Shown here in pieces: positions 51,516 through 61,116 of a DNA stretch of 64,000 bases; within the stretch, counting starts at the first letter, position 1, and every line of letters starts with the position of its first letter. A program made the translations under genes and the position numbers. The stretch is from Rugamonas apoptosis (GTDB lineage: Bacteria > Pseudomonadota > Gammaproteobacteria > Burkholderiales > Burkholderiaceae_D). The stretch covers positions 310,001 through 374,000 of the forward strand of contig NZ_JACEZU010000007.1 of the NCBI RefSeq assembly GCF_014042355.1, given 5' to 3'. The notes under the pieces were generated by a model. It worked only from the letters and a program-made list of their open reading frames with translations, was not told the origin of the DNA and did no database searches.

Positions 51516-51666
51516 ATTGCCTCATTTCGTAAAAGTGCCTGTATTTTAATCCGCCCGCCCGTGCCGGACAATGCGGCCGGCGCCGCTCCTCACGCGCCCC
51601 CCCGTAAAACACGCTACACTGGCGCTTTTCGCGCAGCCCGGCCTGCTTTTTCACTCCCCCTATCCT

Positions 51667-52437
51667 ATGCCAAAAATCATCTCCGCCAATCTGAACGGCA
51701 TCCGTTCCGCCGCCTCCAAGGGCTTTTTCACCTGGATGGCCGCGCAGGACGCCGATTTCGTCTGCGTCCAGGAACTCAAGGCCCAGGCCGGCGACATGAC
51801 GCCTGAATTCCTCAATCCGGGCGGCTACCATGGCCACTTCCACTACGCCGAGAAAAAAGGCTACTCGGGCACGGGGGTTTACAGCAAGCAACAGCCGGAC
51901 CGCGTGCTGATCGGCTTCGGCAGCCCCGAATTCGACGCCGAAGGCCGCTACGTGCGCTGCGACTTCGGCCAGTTGACCATCATTTCCGTCTACTGCCCTT
52001 CCGGCTCGTCCGGCCCCGAGCGCCAGGAAGCGAAGTTCCGCTTCATGGACCTGTTCCTGCCCCACCTGGCGGCGTTGCGCGCCGAAGGCCGCGAAGTGGT
52101 GATCTGCGGCGACTGGAATATCGCCCACCACGAGATCGACTTGAAGAACTGGAAAGGCAACAAGAAGAATTCCGGCTTCCTGCCCGAGGAACGGGCCTGG
52201 ATGACCCGCATCTTCGATGAAGTGGGCTACGTGGACGTACACCGCGGCATCGACAAGCGCGAAGAACAGTACACCTGGTGGAGCAACCGTGGCCAGGCCT
52301 GGGCCAAGAATGTGGGATGGCGTATCGACTACCACGTGGCCACGCCCGGCATCGCGGCCCAGGCGCGCGCGGTGGCCATCTACAAGGATGAGCGCTTCTC
52401 GGACCACGCCCCGCTGACCATCGAATACGCGGCCTGA
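51667..52437 (+). CDS. xthA: Exodeoxyribonuclease III
   Basis: The 256-residue enzyme acts as AP endonuclease and 3'-5' exonuclease in base excision repair. It has all motifs of the family: ANLNGIRSA, VQELKAQ (metal-binding Glu), GYSGTGVYS, VISVYCPSGS-like, CGDWNIAHHEIDL (catalytic Asp/Asn), WWSNRG, RIDYHVATPG and SDHAPLTIEY (catalytic His). ATG 51667 (MPKIIS) is the conserved start; upstream residues are non-coding. Confidence 0.96.
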   Translation: MPKIISANLNGIRSAASKGFFTWMAAQDADFVCVQELKAQAGDMTPEFLNPGGYHGHFHYAEKKGYSGTGVYSKQQPDRVLIGFGSPEFDAEGRYVRCDFGQLTIISVYCPSGSSGPERQEAKFRFMDLFLPHLAALRAEGREVVICGDWNIAHHEIDLKNWKGNKKNSGFLPEERAWMTRIFDEVGYVDVHRGIDKREEQYTWWSNRGQAWAKNVGWRIDYHVATPGIAAQARAVAIYKDERFSDHAPLTIEYAA

Positions 52438-52492
52438 GCGGCCGCCCTCCAGCGCCAGCAGCCCACCGGTCTATAACGGGCGTGCGCGCCGC

Positions 52493-53401
52493 CTACAGCG
52501 TGCGCCGGCTGAAGAACTGGCGCCGCTCGCCCGTAAACGGATCGTCGAAGGCGATGGCGCGCGCCAGCAATTTCAGCGGTTGCGACACGTCATCCTGCTT
52601 GCATGGCAGCGCCACCGGGTAGAACGCGTCGTTGACGATGGGGACACCCAGCGCCGCCATGTGCACCCGCAGCTGGTGCTTGCGGCCCGTGTGCGGGCGC
52701 AGTCGATATAAAGTGGCGTCGGCCCGCTGTTCGATCACGTCGATCACGGTTTCCGAATTGGGCTCGCCCGGCGCCTCCTTCATCACGAAGAATTGGTCGC
52801 CGTCCACCATGCGGCTGCGGTAGGTGAACGGGAAATCGTAACCGGCCAGCGGCGCGGCCAGCGCCTCGTATTCCTTCTCGATGGCGCGCTTCTGGAACAG
52901 CGACTGATAAGCGCCGCGCGTGACCTGGCGGCACGAGAAGATCACCACCCCGGCCGTCTCGCGGTCGAGCCGGTGGATGGGCGTGAGTTCCTCCATGCCC
53001 AGCTTCTTCTTCAAGCGCACCAGCAGCGATTCATGCAAAAAGCGCCCGGTCGGGATCATGGGCACGAAATGGGGCTTGTCCACCACCAGCAAGTCCTCGT
53101 CCTGGAACAGGATCTCTTCGTGGAAGGGAATCGGCGTTTCCACCTCCAGCTCGCGGTAGTAAAAAATGCGGATGCCGCGCTGGTACGGGCTGTGCGGCAG
53201 CAGCGGCGTGCCGCTGGCGTCCACCACCCCGCCCTTCTCCATGCGCGTGCGCCAGTCGGCCTCGCTCACGGCCGGGAAGCGCTCGGCCATGAAAGTCAAC
53301 ATGTCCGGCCAGTCGCCACCCTGCAACCACAGGTAGCTGGGCATGACGCCGTCGCGCATGGGCAACGGCGGCTTGCCGTGCTTGTGGGCGTTGGCCGCCA
53401 T
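52493..53401 (-). CDS. RluA-family pseudouridine synthase
   Basis: The 302-residue enzyme isomerises uridine in rRNA or tRNA. The catalytic motif HRLDRETAG has the nucleophile D146; also seen are VVDKPHFVPMIPTG and RPHTGRKHQLRVHMAALG. The N-terminal ~85 residues resemble an S4-like region (GVMPSYLWLQ, YQRGIRIFYYRELE). It is the TruC/RluA-like type and the target RNA is unknown. It is the last gene of the metX-metW-ampG-M48 run and begins one base after the protease stop. Confidence 0.9.
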   Translation of the reverse strand: MAANAHKHGKPPLPMRDGVMPSYLWLQGGDWPDMLTFMAERFPAVSEADWRTRMEKGGVVDASGTPLLPHSPYQRGIRIFYYRELEVETPIPFHEEILFQDEDLLVVDKPHFVPMIPTGRFLHESLLVRLKKKLGMEELTPIHRLDRETAGVVIFSCRQVTRGAYQSLFQKRAIEKEYEALAAPLAGYDFPFTYRSRMVDGDQFFVMKEAPGEPNSETVIDVIEQRADATLYRLRPHTGRKHQLRVHMAALGVPIVNDAFYPVALPCKQDDVSQPLKLLARAIAFDDPFTGERRQFFSRRTL

Positions 53402-53402
53402 G

Positions 53403-54290
53403 TCAGCGCTTGCTGATGGCGACCGAGTGGTACGGCGGCAGCGCGTCCGGGTCCAGCCCGCGCGCCCGCGCGAACACGGGCAGCACCAGCGGCATGCTGC
53501 GGTTCATGTCATCGATACGGGAACCGCCGCTGGGGTGGGTGGACAGGAATTCCAGCGGCTGGCCCTGATTGAGCTGGCCCATCTTGGTCCACAGCGCCAC
53601 GCCGGCGCGCGGATCGAAACCGGCCCGCGCCGCCAGGTCCAGGCCCACCTGGTCAGCCTCGCTCTCATCCTCACGCGAGAACTTGAGCACGGCCAGTTGC
53701 GTGACAGCGTTGGCGCCGGCGTCCGTCAGGCGCTGGTCCACACCCAGCCAGGCCGACAGGCCGATACTGGCCACCCGCCCGAACAGGTTGGCCGTGGTGG
53801 CCTTGCCGGCCTGCTCGCGGCCATGCTCGCGCAGCGCGTGGCCGATCTCGTGGCCCATCACGATCGCCACTTCATCGTCCGTCAGATTGAGCTTGGTGAG
53901 GATGCCGCTATAGAAGGCGATACGCCCGCCCGGCATGCAGAACGCGTTGACGGTGGCGGAATTGAGCAGGTTCACTTCCCACTTCCAGTTGGCCGCCTGC
54001 GGGTTCCAGCGCGTGGTGAACGGGATCAGGCGGCGCGCGATGGCGCGCAGGCGGATCACCTGCGGGTGATTGTCCGGCACCAGCGCCTGCTTCTGCTGCG
54101 CCTGGTCCAGCAACTGCGCGTACTGCTGGCGCGACTGCTGGTCCACCTGCTGCTGGTCCTCGAAATTGCGGAACTTCGACATCGGCTTGACGGGGATGCC
54201 GTCGGTATAGTTCTGCGTCGATGCCATCGGCGCGGCGGCCAGTCCGGCCACCAGCGCCAGCGCCAGTGCGCTACGTTTGAGGGTGTTCAT
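53403..54290 (-). CDS. M48-family metalloprotease (LoiP/BepA-like)
   Basis: The 295-residue protease has an N-terminal signal peptide (SALALALVAGLAAAPMAS). The Zn motif is H147-E148-I-G-H151 in VMGHEIGHALREHG, and the third ligand lies in the REDESEADQVGLDL segment. FLSTHPSGGSRID is a family tail motif. The location is periplasmic, with a likely role in outer-membrane protein quality control. It overlaps ampG by 20 bp, so it is co-transcribed with it. Confidence 0.9.
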   Translation of the reverse strand: MNTLKRSALALALVAGLAAAPMASTQNYTDGIPVKPMSKFRNFEDQQQVDQQSRQQYAQLLDQAQQKQALVPDNHPQVIRLRAIARRLIPFTTRWNPQAANWKWEVNLLNSATVNAFCMPGGRIAFYSGILTKLNLTDDEVAIVMGHEIGHALREHGREQAGKATTANLFGRVASIGLSAWLGVDQRLTDAGANAVTQLAVLKFSREDESEADQVGLDLAARAGFDPRAGVALWTKMGQLNQGQPLEFLSTHPSGGSRIDDMNRSMPLVLPVFARARGLDPDALPPYHSVAISKR

Positions 54291-55557
54291 TGGGTGCGTT
54301 CCATGGTGCGATTTTCGGCAGCATCATCATGGCAGGAAATGCGAGGACAAAGCACACGATAAAGAACGTGAACCAGCCCGTTTCGGCCACGATGAAGCCG
54401 ACCGAGGAATTGATAAAGGTGCGCGGCACAGCGGCAAGGCTGGAAAACAGCGCGTATTGGGTAGCAGTGTAACGCGGATCGGTGGAACGCGATATAAACG
54501 CCACCAGCGCGGCCGCGCCCAGCCCGGTGCTGGCGAACGCTTCGAAGCCGTACACGGCGCTCAGCAGCACCTGATGGGGGCCGACCTGGGCCAGCCAGGC
54601 GAAGCCCAAAATCGCCAATGCCTGCAGTACGCCAAACACCCACAGCGCGCGGTTGATGCCCAGCTTGACCATCCACACCCCGCCCACCACGCCGCCGGCC
54701 AGGCTGGCCCACCAGCCGGTGGCGTTGGCCGCCAGGCCGATCTGCTTGGTGCTGAAGCCGAGATCGAGGAAGAACTTGGTCGACAGCGCGGTGGCCATGC
54801 TGTCGCCCAGTTTGTACAGCAACACGAAGGCGATGATCATGAAGGCCTTGTTCCAGCCGTCGCGCCGCACGAACTCGCGGAACGGCAGCACGATCGCTTG
54901 CTGCAGGTTGCGCGGCGGCTCGCCATACACGGCCGGCTCCTTCACCAGCAGCGTGCAGGCCAGCCCCGGCAGCATGAAGGCGGCCACGATCCAGAACACG
55001 CTCTGCCACGGCATGCTGTCGGCCAGCACCAGTCCCAGCGCGCTGGGAATCAGGCTGGCGGCCTTGTAGGCGTTGACGATGACGGCCGCGCCCAGGCCCT
55101 GCTCGGCGTCGCTCAGCGACTCGCGCCGGAAGGCATCGATCACCACGTCCTGGCTGGCCGACAGGAAGGCCACGCCGGCCACGAACACGGCGATCAGGCC
55201 CAACTGGGTTTTCGGATCCAGCATGCCCATCGTGCCCATGGTCACGAACAGCAGCAGCTGGGTCAGCGCCATCCAGCCGCGGCGCCGCCCCAGCCGCCCC
55301 AGGCTGTAGCGGTCCATGAATGGCGCCCACAGGAATTTGAACGTGTAGGGCGAGGTGACCAGCGCGAACAGGCCCAGCGCCTTGACGTCCAGGCCCGAGG
55401 TGGCCAGCCAGGCCTGCATCAGGTAGATCAGGGTGTACAACGGCAGGCCGGAACTGAAGCCCAGGAACAGGATGGCCACGGTGCGGCCATTCAGGTAGGC
55501 GCGCCAGCCGGTGGCCGGTGCGGCCGGCTGGGGTGCCACGGGTTCCGGCGCCGCCAT
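54271..55557 (-). CDS. ampG: AmpG-family muropeptide permease
   Basis: This MFS transporter imports GlcNAc-anhydroMurNAc peptides released during cell-wall turnover. The 428-residue protein has about twelve helices and the AmpG-type pattern: VAILFLGFSSGLPLYTLIYLMQAWL, KFLWAPFMDRYSLG, SASQDVVIDAFRRE, LLYKLGDSMATALSTKF and GFEAFASTGLGAAALVAF. The ATG overlaps the metW stop as TGATG. Import of muropeptides fits the cell-wall genes found elsewhere in the window. Confidence 0.92.
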   Translation of the reverse strand: MAAPEPVAPQPAAPATGWRAYLNGRTVAILFLGFSSGLPLYTLIYLMQAWLATSGLDVKALGLFALVTSPYTFKFLWAPFMDRYSLGRLGRRRGWMALTQLLLFVTMGTMGMLDPKTQLGLIAVFVAGVAFLSASQDVVIDAFRRESLSDAEQGLGAAVIVNAYKAASLIPSALGLVLADSMPWQSVFWIVAAFMLPGLACTLLVKEPAVYGEPPRNLQQAIVLPFREFVRRDGWNKAFMIIAFVLLYKLGDSMATALSTKFFLDLGFSTKQIGLAANATGWWASLAGGVVGGVWMVKLGINRALWVFGVLQALAILGFAWLAQVGPHQVLLSAVYGFEAFASTGLGAAALVAFISRSTDPRYTATQYALFSSLAAVPRTFINSSVGFIVAETGWFTFFIVCFVLAFPAMMMLPKIAPWNAPNEHPQT

Positions 55558-56168
55558 CAGGCCGAGGCCTTTTTACGCAGCCGGAACACGGCCAGGTCGC
55601 CACGCAGGTTGGGCAGCACGGATACTTGCTGGCCGGCCGCCAGGGCCACGCATTCGAGCACTTCCAGCCCGCAGTCCTCGGCCAGTTCGCGGAAGTCGTT
55701 GATGGTGGCGCAGCGCACGTTGGGCGTGTCGTACCACTGGTAAGGCAGCGACTTGGAAACCGGCATGCGGCCCTTGAGCAGCGCCACCCGGTGCGGCCAG
55801 TAGGCGAAGTTGGGGAAGGAGACGATGGCTTCGCGCCCCACCCGCACGATATCGCGCAGCAGCGGTTCCACATGTTTCATCATCTGCAGTGAGGACAGGC
55901 ACAGCACCGTGTCGAACGCGTTATCGCCGAACAGGCCCAGGCCTTTTTCCATGTCCTGCTGGATCACGTGTACGCCGCGCCGGGTGCTGTCGAGCACCTT
56001 GTCGTCGGCGATCTCGATGCCATAGCCGCTGCACTGGCGGTCCGTCTGCAGGTAGTCGAGCATGACGCCGTCGCCGCAGCCCACGTCCAGCACGTGCGAC
56101 TGCTTGGGCACCCAGTGGGCGATGAAGGCGAGGTCGGGACGGGCACTGCTTAACTGTTCAAAATTCAT
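55557..56168 (-). CDS. metW: MetW methyltransferase-like protein
   Basis: The 203-residue SAM-dependent methyltransferase fold protein has motif I in [23 protein letters not shown], and [13 protein letters not shown]. It is encoded together with metX in many Beta- and Gammaproteobacteria, and MetW was reported to activate MetX in Pseudomonas-type homologues. The metX stop and metW start overlap as ATGA. The exact reaction is not settled. Confidence 0.93.
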   Translation of the reverse strand: MNFEQLSSARPDLAFIAHWVPKQSHVLDVGCGDGVMLDYLQTDRQCSGYGIEIADDKVLDSTRRGVHVIQQDMEKGLGLFGDNAFDTVLCLSSLQMMKHVEPLLRDIVRVGREAIVSFPNFAYWPHRVALLKGRMPVSKSLPYQWYDTPNVRCATINDFRELAEDCGLEVLECVALAAGQQVSVLPNLRGDLAVFRLRKKASA

Positions 56169-57355
56169 GCGTACTCCTTTTTACTGCTCGCGGGCGCGGC
56201 CTGCGTGGGCGCGCCCAGCTCTTTCCACACCTGCTCGTAGTAAGCACGCACCAGGTTCATGTAGCGCGGGTCTTCCAGCAGGAAGGCGTCGTGGCCGTGC
56301 GGCGCGTCGATCTCGGCGTAGGTGACGGGACGGCGGTTGCGCACCAGCGCCTGCACGATCTCCTGGCTGCGCTCGGGCGAGAAGCGCCAGTCGGTGGTGA
56401 ACGACGCCAGCAGGAACTTGGCCTTGGTGCCGGCCAGGGTCTTGGCCAGGTCGCCGCCATGGAAGCGCGCCGGGTCGAAGTAGTCGAGCGCCTTGGTGAT
56501 CAGCAGATAGGTGTTGGCGTCGAAGTATTCGCTGAACTTGTCGCCCTGGTAGCGCAGATAGGATTCGATCTCGAAATCGACGCCGAAGCCGAACTTGTAG
56601 TTGCCGTCGCCGTTCTGGGACACATCGCGCAGCTTGCGGCCGAATTTCTCGGCCATGTCATCGTCCGACAGGTAGGTGATGTGGCCGACCATGCGCGCCA
56701 CCCGCAAGCCGTTGCGGGGCACCACGCCGTGCTCGTAGAAGTCGCCGCCATGGTAGTCCGGGTCGGACAGGATGGCCTGGCGCGCCACGTCGTTGAAGGC
56801 GATGTTCTGGGCCGACAGCTTGGGCGTGGAGGCGATCACCACGCAGTTGCGCAACCGGTCCGGGTACATGATGCTCCAGGCCAGCGCCTGCATGCCGCCC
56901 AGCGAGCCACCCATCACGGCGGCGAACTGCTGGATGCCCAGCCGGTCGGCCAGCAGCGCCTGCGAGGCCACCCAGTCCTCCACCGTGACCACGGGGAAGG
57001 CCGCACCATAGGGCTTGCCGGTGGCCGGGTTGGGGTGCATGGGGCCAGTGGAACCGAAGCAGGAACCCAGGTTATTGATGCCGATGACGAAGAATTTGTC
57101 GGTGTCGAGCGGCTTGCCCGGCCCCACCATGTTGTCCCACCAGCCGGTGCTTTTCGGCTTGCCCTCGTATTCGCCGGCCACATGGTGCGAGGCGTTCAGG
57201 GCGTGGCAGACCAGCACCGCGTTCGACTTGTCGTCGTTCAGGGTGCCGTAGGTTTCGTACATCAGCGTGTAGTCTTGCAGCGTGGCCCCGCTTTGCAGCG
57301 CCAGCGGCTGCGGAAAATGCATGGTTTGCGGCGACACGTATCCAATGGATGGCAT
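56165..57355 (-). CDS. metX: Homoserine O-acyltransferase (acetyl or succinyl)
   Basis: This enzyme activates homoserine for methionine synthesis. The 396-residue alpha/beta-hydrolase fold protein has nucleophile S151 in [13 protein letters not shown] and the oxyanion-hole region [13 protein letters not shown] catalytic His lies in [11 protein letters not shown] near the C-terminus. Whether acetyl- or succinyl-CoA is used cannot be told safely; MetW-associated enzymes are often succinyltransferases. No SAM riboswitch is recognisable upstream. Confidence 0.93.
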   Translation of the reverse strand: MPSIGYVSPQTMHFPQPLALQSGATLQDYTLMYETYGTLNDDKSNAVLVCHALNASHHVAGEYEGKPKSTGWWDNMVGPGKPLDTDKFFVIGINNLGSCFGSTGPMHPNPATGKPYGAAFPVVTVEDWVASQALLADRLGIQQFAAVMGGSLGGMQALAWSIMYPDRLRNCVVIASTPKLSAQNIAFNDVARQAILSDPDYHGGDFYEHGVVPRNGLRVARMVGHITYLSDDDMAEKFGRKLRDVSQNGDGNYKFGFGVDFEIESYLRYQGDKFSEYFDANTYLLITKALDYFDPARFHGGDLAKTLAGTKAKFLLASFTTDWRFSPERSQEIVQALVRNRRPVTYAEIDAPHGHDAFLLEDPRYMNLVRAYYEQVWKELGAPTQAAPASSKKEYA

Positions 57356-57402
57356 GTGGTTTTTGCTTGTCTAGGGGGCGGCCCCACGGGCCAGATAATC
57401 AA

Positions 57403-57429
57403 TGCGGAACCGCGAGGGTGGGTTCCGCA
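57403..57429 (-). terminator. Hairpin between ptsI and metX
   Basis: TGCGGAACC and GGTTCCGCA, perfect 9-bp arms with a 9-base loop, lie 37 bp after the ptsI stop on the minus strand. Only a weak T-rich stretch follows, so this is a tentative terminator. Confidence 0.4.
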
Positions 57430-57465
57430 GGCTTGCCAGCAATGCAGATTGTACCTTGATGATGG

Positions 57466-59205
57466 CTACATCAGCTGCAATTGCTGGACCGCGTCGGCGA
57501 TGGCATCCGGCTCCATCGACCGCATGATCTTGCGCGTCTGGGGCGCCAGCCGCGCCAGGTCGCTGTTCAGGATCTCCTGCTTGACCGACAGCAGCTGCGC
57601 CGGGTGCATGGAGAATTCGCGCAGTCCCATGCCCAGCAGCAGGCGGGTGAGCTTGACGTCGCCCGCCATCTCGCCGCACACGGCGACGTCGATGCCGGCC
57701 TTGTGGCCAGCCGCGATGGTCATGGCGATCAGTTGCAGCACCGCCGGATGGAGGGGATTGTAAAGGTGCGCCACCTCATAATCAACCCGGTCGATGGCCA
57801 GCGTGTACTGGATCAGGTCATTGGTGCCGATCGACAGGAAGTCCATGCGCTTGACGAACATGGGCAGCGCCAGCGCGGCGGCCGGGATCTCGATCATGGC
57901 GCCCACCTCGACGTCCTCGTCGAACTTGACGCCCTGCTCGCGCAGCTCGGCCTTGGCTTGCGCCACCATGGCCAGCGACTGGTCGATCTCGAACGCGTGC
58001 GCCAGCATGGGAATCAGGATGCGCACCTTGCCGAAGGCGGAGGCGCGCAGGATGGCGCGCAACTGCGCCAGGAACAGCTGCGGCTCGGCCAGGCAGTAAC
58101 GGATGGCGCGCAGGCCCAGGGCCGGATTGAGGGCCGTGTGTTCGGTCTGGTCGAGCGGCTTGTCGGCGCCGATGTCGAGCGTGCGGATGGTGACGGGCCG
58201 GCCCTTCATGGCCAGCACGGCGCGCTTGTACTGCTCGAACTGCTCGTCCTCGGACGGAATCCGGCTGTTGCGGCCCATGAACAGGAATTCGGAACGGAAC
58301 AGGCCCACGCCGTTGGCGCCGGCCTCCATGGCGGCCGCGCAGTCGTCGGGCAGCTCGATGTTGGCCAGCAGCGTGATGGGGGTGCCATCCTTGGTGACGG
58401 CCGGGGTCTTCTTGAGCTTGTTGAGCTTCTTGCGGGCCCGCTGCAGCGCGTTCTGGCGCTCGCGGTACTGCTCCAGCACCAGCGCGCTGGGATTGACGAT
58501 GACCACCCCGGCATCGCCGTCGATGATGATCCAGTCGTCCTGCTCGACCAGGGTGGACGCCTGCGACATGCCGACGGCGGCCGGAATATCCAGGCTGCGC
58601 GCCACGATGGCCGTGTGCGAGTTCTGGCCGCCCACGTCGGTGACGAAGCCGATGAAGGAACGGTCGCGGAATTGCAGCATGTCGGCCGGCGAGATATCGT
58701 GCGCCACGACGATCATCTGGGCCTGGTATTCGCCGTCGCCGACGGCCGGCAGCGGCTGGGCGCTGCCCATCAGCACCTTGAGCACCCGTTCGGCCACTTG
58801 CTGGATGTCGGCCTTGCGTTCGCGCAGGTAGGGGTCTTCGATCTCGTCGAACTGGGCCGACAACTCGTCGATCTGGGTCAGCAGCGCCCATTCGGCGTTG
58901 TAGTGGCGCGAACGGATGATGTCGAGCGGCGCCTCCGAAATCATGGGGTCCGACAGGATCAGGGCGTGCACGTCGATGAAGGCGCCCAGCTCCGTGGGCG
59001 CGTCCTTGGGCAGGTCCAGCCACAGGGTTTGCAGTTCCTTGTGCACGGCCACCAGCGCCTGCTGCAGGCGCTGCACTTCGGCCTCCAGGTGCTCCTCGGC
59101 CACCAGGTAATGCTTGACTTCAAGTGCGGCGGCCGCCAGCAGGTGGGCCCGGCCGATCGCGATGCCGCGTGATACGGGAATGCCATGTAGCGTGAAAGAT
59201 GCCAT
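57466..59205 (-). CDS. ptsI: Phosphoenolpyruvate--protein phosphotransferase (PTS enzyme I)
   Basis: Enzyme I passes phosphate from PEP to HPr. The 579-residue protein has the N-terminal swivelling domain with phospho-His H197 in GGQNSHTAIVARS, and the C-terminal TIM barrel with GVGLFRSEFLFMGR, FLSIGTNDLIQYTLA, and the active Cys in VAVCGEMAGD. ATG 59205 (MASFTLHG) is the family start; the longer frame is a shadow. With no EIIB or EIIC nearby, it likely serves a regulatory PTS. Confidence 0.96.
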   Translation of the reverse strand: MASFTLHGIPVSRGIAIGRAHLLAAAALEVKHYLVAEEHLEAEVQRLQQALVAVHKELQTLWLDLPKDAPTELGAFIDVHALILSDPMISEAPLDIIRSRHYNAEWALLTQIDELSAQFDEIEDPYLRERKADIQQVAERVLKVLMGSAQPLPAVGDGEYQAQMIVVAHDISPADMLQFRDRSFIGFVTDVGGQNSHTAIVARSLDIPAAVGMSQASTLVEQDDWIIIDGDAGVVIVNPSALVLEQYRERQNALQRARKKLNKLKKTPAVTKDGTPITLLANIELPDDCAAAMEAGANGVGLFRSEFLFMGRNSRIPSEDEQFEQYKRAVLAMKGRPVTIRTLDIGADKPLDQTEHTALNPALGLRAIRYCLAEPQLFLAQLRAILRASAFGKVRILIPMLAHAFEIDQSLAMVAQAKAELREQGVKFDEDVEVGAMIEIPAAALALPMFVKRMDFLSIGTNDLIQYTLAIDRVDYEVAHLYNPLHPAVLQLIAMTIAAGHKAGIDVAVCGEMAGDVKLTRLLLGMGLREFSMHPAQLLSVKQEILNSDLARLAPQTRKIMRSMEPDAIADAVQQLQLM

Positions 59206-59249
59206 GGGTGAACCTGTCGGGATACGTGGACGGCCGTGTTCCGCGGGCA

Positions 59250-59519
59250 TTACTCGCCTTCGCCGAACTTGTCGTTGACCAGCGCGGTGAGCGCCGTGAT
59301 GCATTCCTGTTCGTCGGTGCCGTCGGCCTCCAGCGTGACCTTGGCGCCTTTGCCGGCGGCCAGCATCATCACGCCCATGATGGATTTGGCGTTGATACGG
59401 CGGGCATTGCGGGTCAGCCAGACGTCGCTTTGGTATTTTGCGGCCAATTGGGTGAATTTGGCGGAGGCACGCGCATGCAAACCAAGCTTGTTGATAATCT
59501 CAAGTTCTTGTTGAATCAT
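59250..59519 (-). CDS. ptsH: Phosphocarrier protein HPr
   Basis: The 89-residue protein has the active-site H15 in NKLGLHARASAKF and the regulatory serine S46 in NAKSIMGVMML, where HPr kinase could act. It is between the EIIA gene and ptsI, 44 bp upstream of ptsI. Confidence 0.96.
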   Translation of the reverse strand: MIQQELEIINKLGLHARASAKFTQLAAKYQSDVWLTRNARRINAKSIMGVMMLAAGKGAKVTLEADGTDEQECITALTALVNDKFGEGE

Positions 59520-59615
59520 ATTTTTCTATTCTCAATCAGGAATGCGCACTGCAAACAAGGCCACCGCCAGCCGCAGCGGCGGCCACATATCATTCACAAC
59601 AAACGGCCAGACGCG

Positions 59616-60023
59616 CTAGGCTGGGCCCAGCCGTATCCGGTTGTCGACCCGCACGGCGCCGCTTTGCGCACCGGCCAGAGCCATTTCCACCACCACGTCC
59701 AGCGTGTCGCGCCGGTAGGTGATGGCGCGCAGCAGCATCGGCAGGCTGATGCCCGCGATCACTTCGACCCGGCCGGCGTCGGCCAGCTTGTTGCAGCAGT
59801 TGGCCGGGGTACCGCCCTTGATGTCGGTGATCACCAGCACGCCGTCGCCCTCGTCGAGCCGGGCGATGGCCGCCGCCGCCAGTCCCTGCACTTCCGTCAG
59901 GTCCTGGTCCGCCACCACGTCGATCGCTTCCAGCCGTTCCGTCGGGCCGCGAAAAACGTGGGCGCAGGCGGCGATGAATGCCTGCCCCAGCGGCGCGTGA
60001 GTCATAAGCAGTATGCCAACCAT
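59616..60023 (-). CDS. PTS mannose/fructose-type EIIA component
   Basis: The 135-residue protein starts MVGILLMTHAPLGQAF with the phosphorylatable His9, and has VLVITDIKGGTPANCCNKL as in EIIA-Man domains. No permease (EIIC) is present, so it is probably a regulatory EIIA of the betaproteobacterial incomplete PTS, which may control polyhydroxyalkanoate, nitrogen or other processes. Confidence 0.92.
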   Translation of the reverse strand: MVGILLMTHAPLGQAFIAACAHVFRGPTERLEAIDVVADQDLTEVQGLAAAAIARLDEGDGVLVITDIKGGTPANCCNKLADAGRVEVIAGISLPMLLRAITYRRDTLDVVVEMALAGAQSGAVRVDNRIRLGPA

Positions 60024-60092
60024 AAGATTAAACCGCCAGTGAACGGCGCCGCTTTACAACGGCTACCGTGTAATTTTTTTCCATTCGGGACT

Positions 60093-61040
60093 TCATGCCT
60101 GCGCCGCGCCCTGCTCCACCGCGTCGATGAACATGGCCGCCACGTTAAAGCCGGTCTGCTGCGCGATCTCCTGGAAGCAGGTGGGGCTGGTGACGTTCAC
60201 TTCGGTCAGGTAGTCGCCGATCACATCCAATCCTACCAGCAACAGGCCACGGCTGGCCAATATGGGGCCCAGCGTCTCGGCGATCTCGCGGTCGCGCGCG
60301 CTCAGCGGTTGCGCCACGCCGGTGCCGCCGGCGGCCAGGTTGCCCCGCACTTCACCGGCCTGCGGGATGCGCGCCAGCGCGTACGGCACCGGCTTGCCGT
60401 TGATGACCAGGATGCGCTTGTCGCCCTGGACGATCTCGGGAATGTAGCGCTGCGCCATGATGGTACGGCGGCCGTTGTCGGTCAGCGTCTCGATGATGGC
60501 ACCGAGGTTCATGCCGTCGGCCTGGACCCGGAACACGCCGGCGCCGCCCATGCCGTCCAGCGGCTTGAGGATGACGTCGCCGTGGTGGGCCTGGAACGCG
60601 CGCAGCCGCGCCTCGCTGGACGTGACCAGGGTGGGCGCCGTGAACTGGCTGAACTGGGCGATGGCCAGCTTTTCATTGTGGTTGCGGATCGCGTCGGGCC
60701 GGTTGAACACGCGCGCGCCCTGGCGCTCGGCCAGCTCCAGCAGATAGGTGCCGTAGATGTACTCCATGTCGAACGGCGGGTCCTTGCGCTGGATCACGGC
60801 GTCGAACGCGGAAAGGGCCGTCTCATGGTGCGGCTCCAGCCGGTACCAGTCGTGGGCGTCGCCGGTGAGCGTGACGCGGGCCGCGTTGGCGTACACGATG
60901 CCGCCGTCGAGCGCCATGTCCCGCTGCTCGAACGCGTAGACGGCATGGCCGCGGGCGGCCGCCTCCACCATCATGGCGTAGGTAGAATCCTTATAGGTCT
61001 TGAAGCTGGCCAGGGGATCGGCGAGGAATGCGATTTTCAT
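60093..61040 (-). CDS. gshB: Glutathione synthetase
   Basis: GshB joins gamma-glutamylcysteine and glycine using ATP. The 315-residue ATP-grasp enzyme begins [10 protein letters not shown], has [55 protein letters not shown] and [22 protein letters not shown] 61040 has GGAA upstream; another ATG lies four codons earlier. It follows gshA. Confidence 0.96.
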   Translation of the reverse strand: MKIAFLADPLASFKTYKDSTYAMMVEAAARGHAVYAFEQRDMALDGGIVYANAARVTLTGDAHDWYRLEPHHETALSAFDAVIQRKDPPFDMEYIYGTYLLELAERQGARVFNRPDAIRNHNEKLAIAQFSQFTAPTLVTSSEARLRAFQAHHGDVILKPLDGMGGAGVFRVQADGMNLGAIIETLTDNGRRTIMAQRYIPEIVQGDKRILVINGKPVPYALARIPQAGEVRGNLAAGGTGVAQPLSARDREIAETLGPILASRGLLLVGLDVIGDYLTEVNVTSPTCFQEIAQQTGFNVAAMFIDAVEQGAAQA

Positions 61041-61116
61041 GGGCGTTTCCATTCTGGGTAATGCCTGATTTTAGCCGACAAGCGGGCCGGTCCGTACGAG
61101 CCCGCGTCATGTCCGG

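Noticed and set aside
57356..57465. SAM-type riboswitch upstream of metX
   Set aside because: Only a simple hairpin is seen, which fits the end of ptsI better; no riboswitch core motif.
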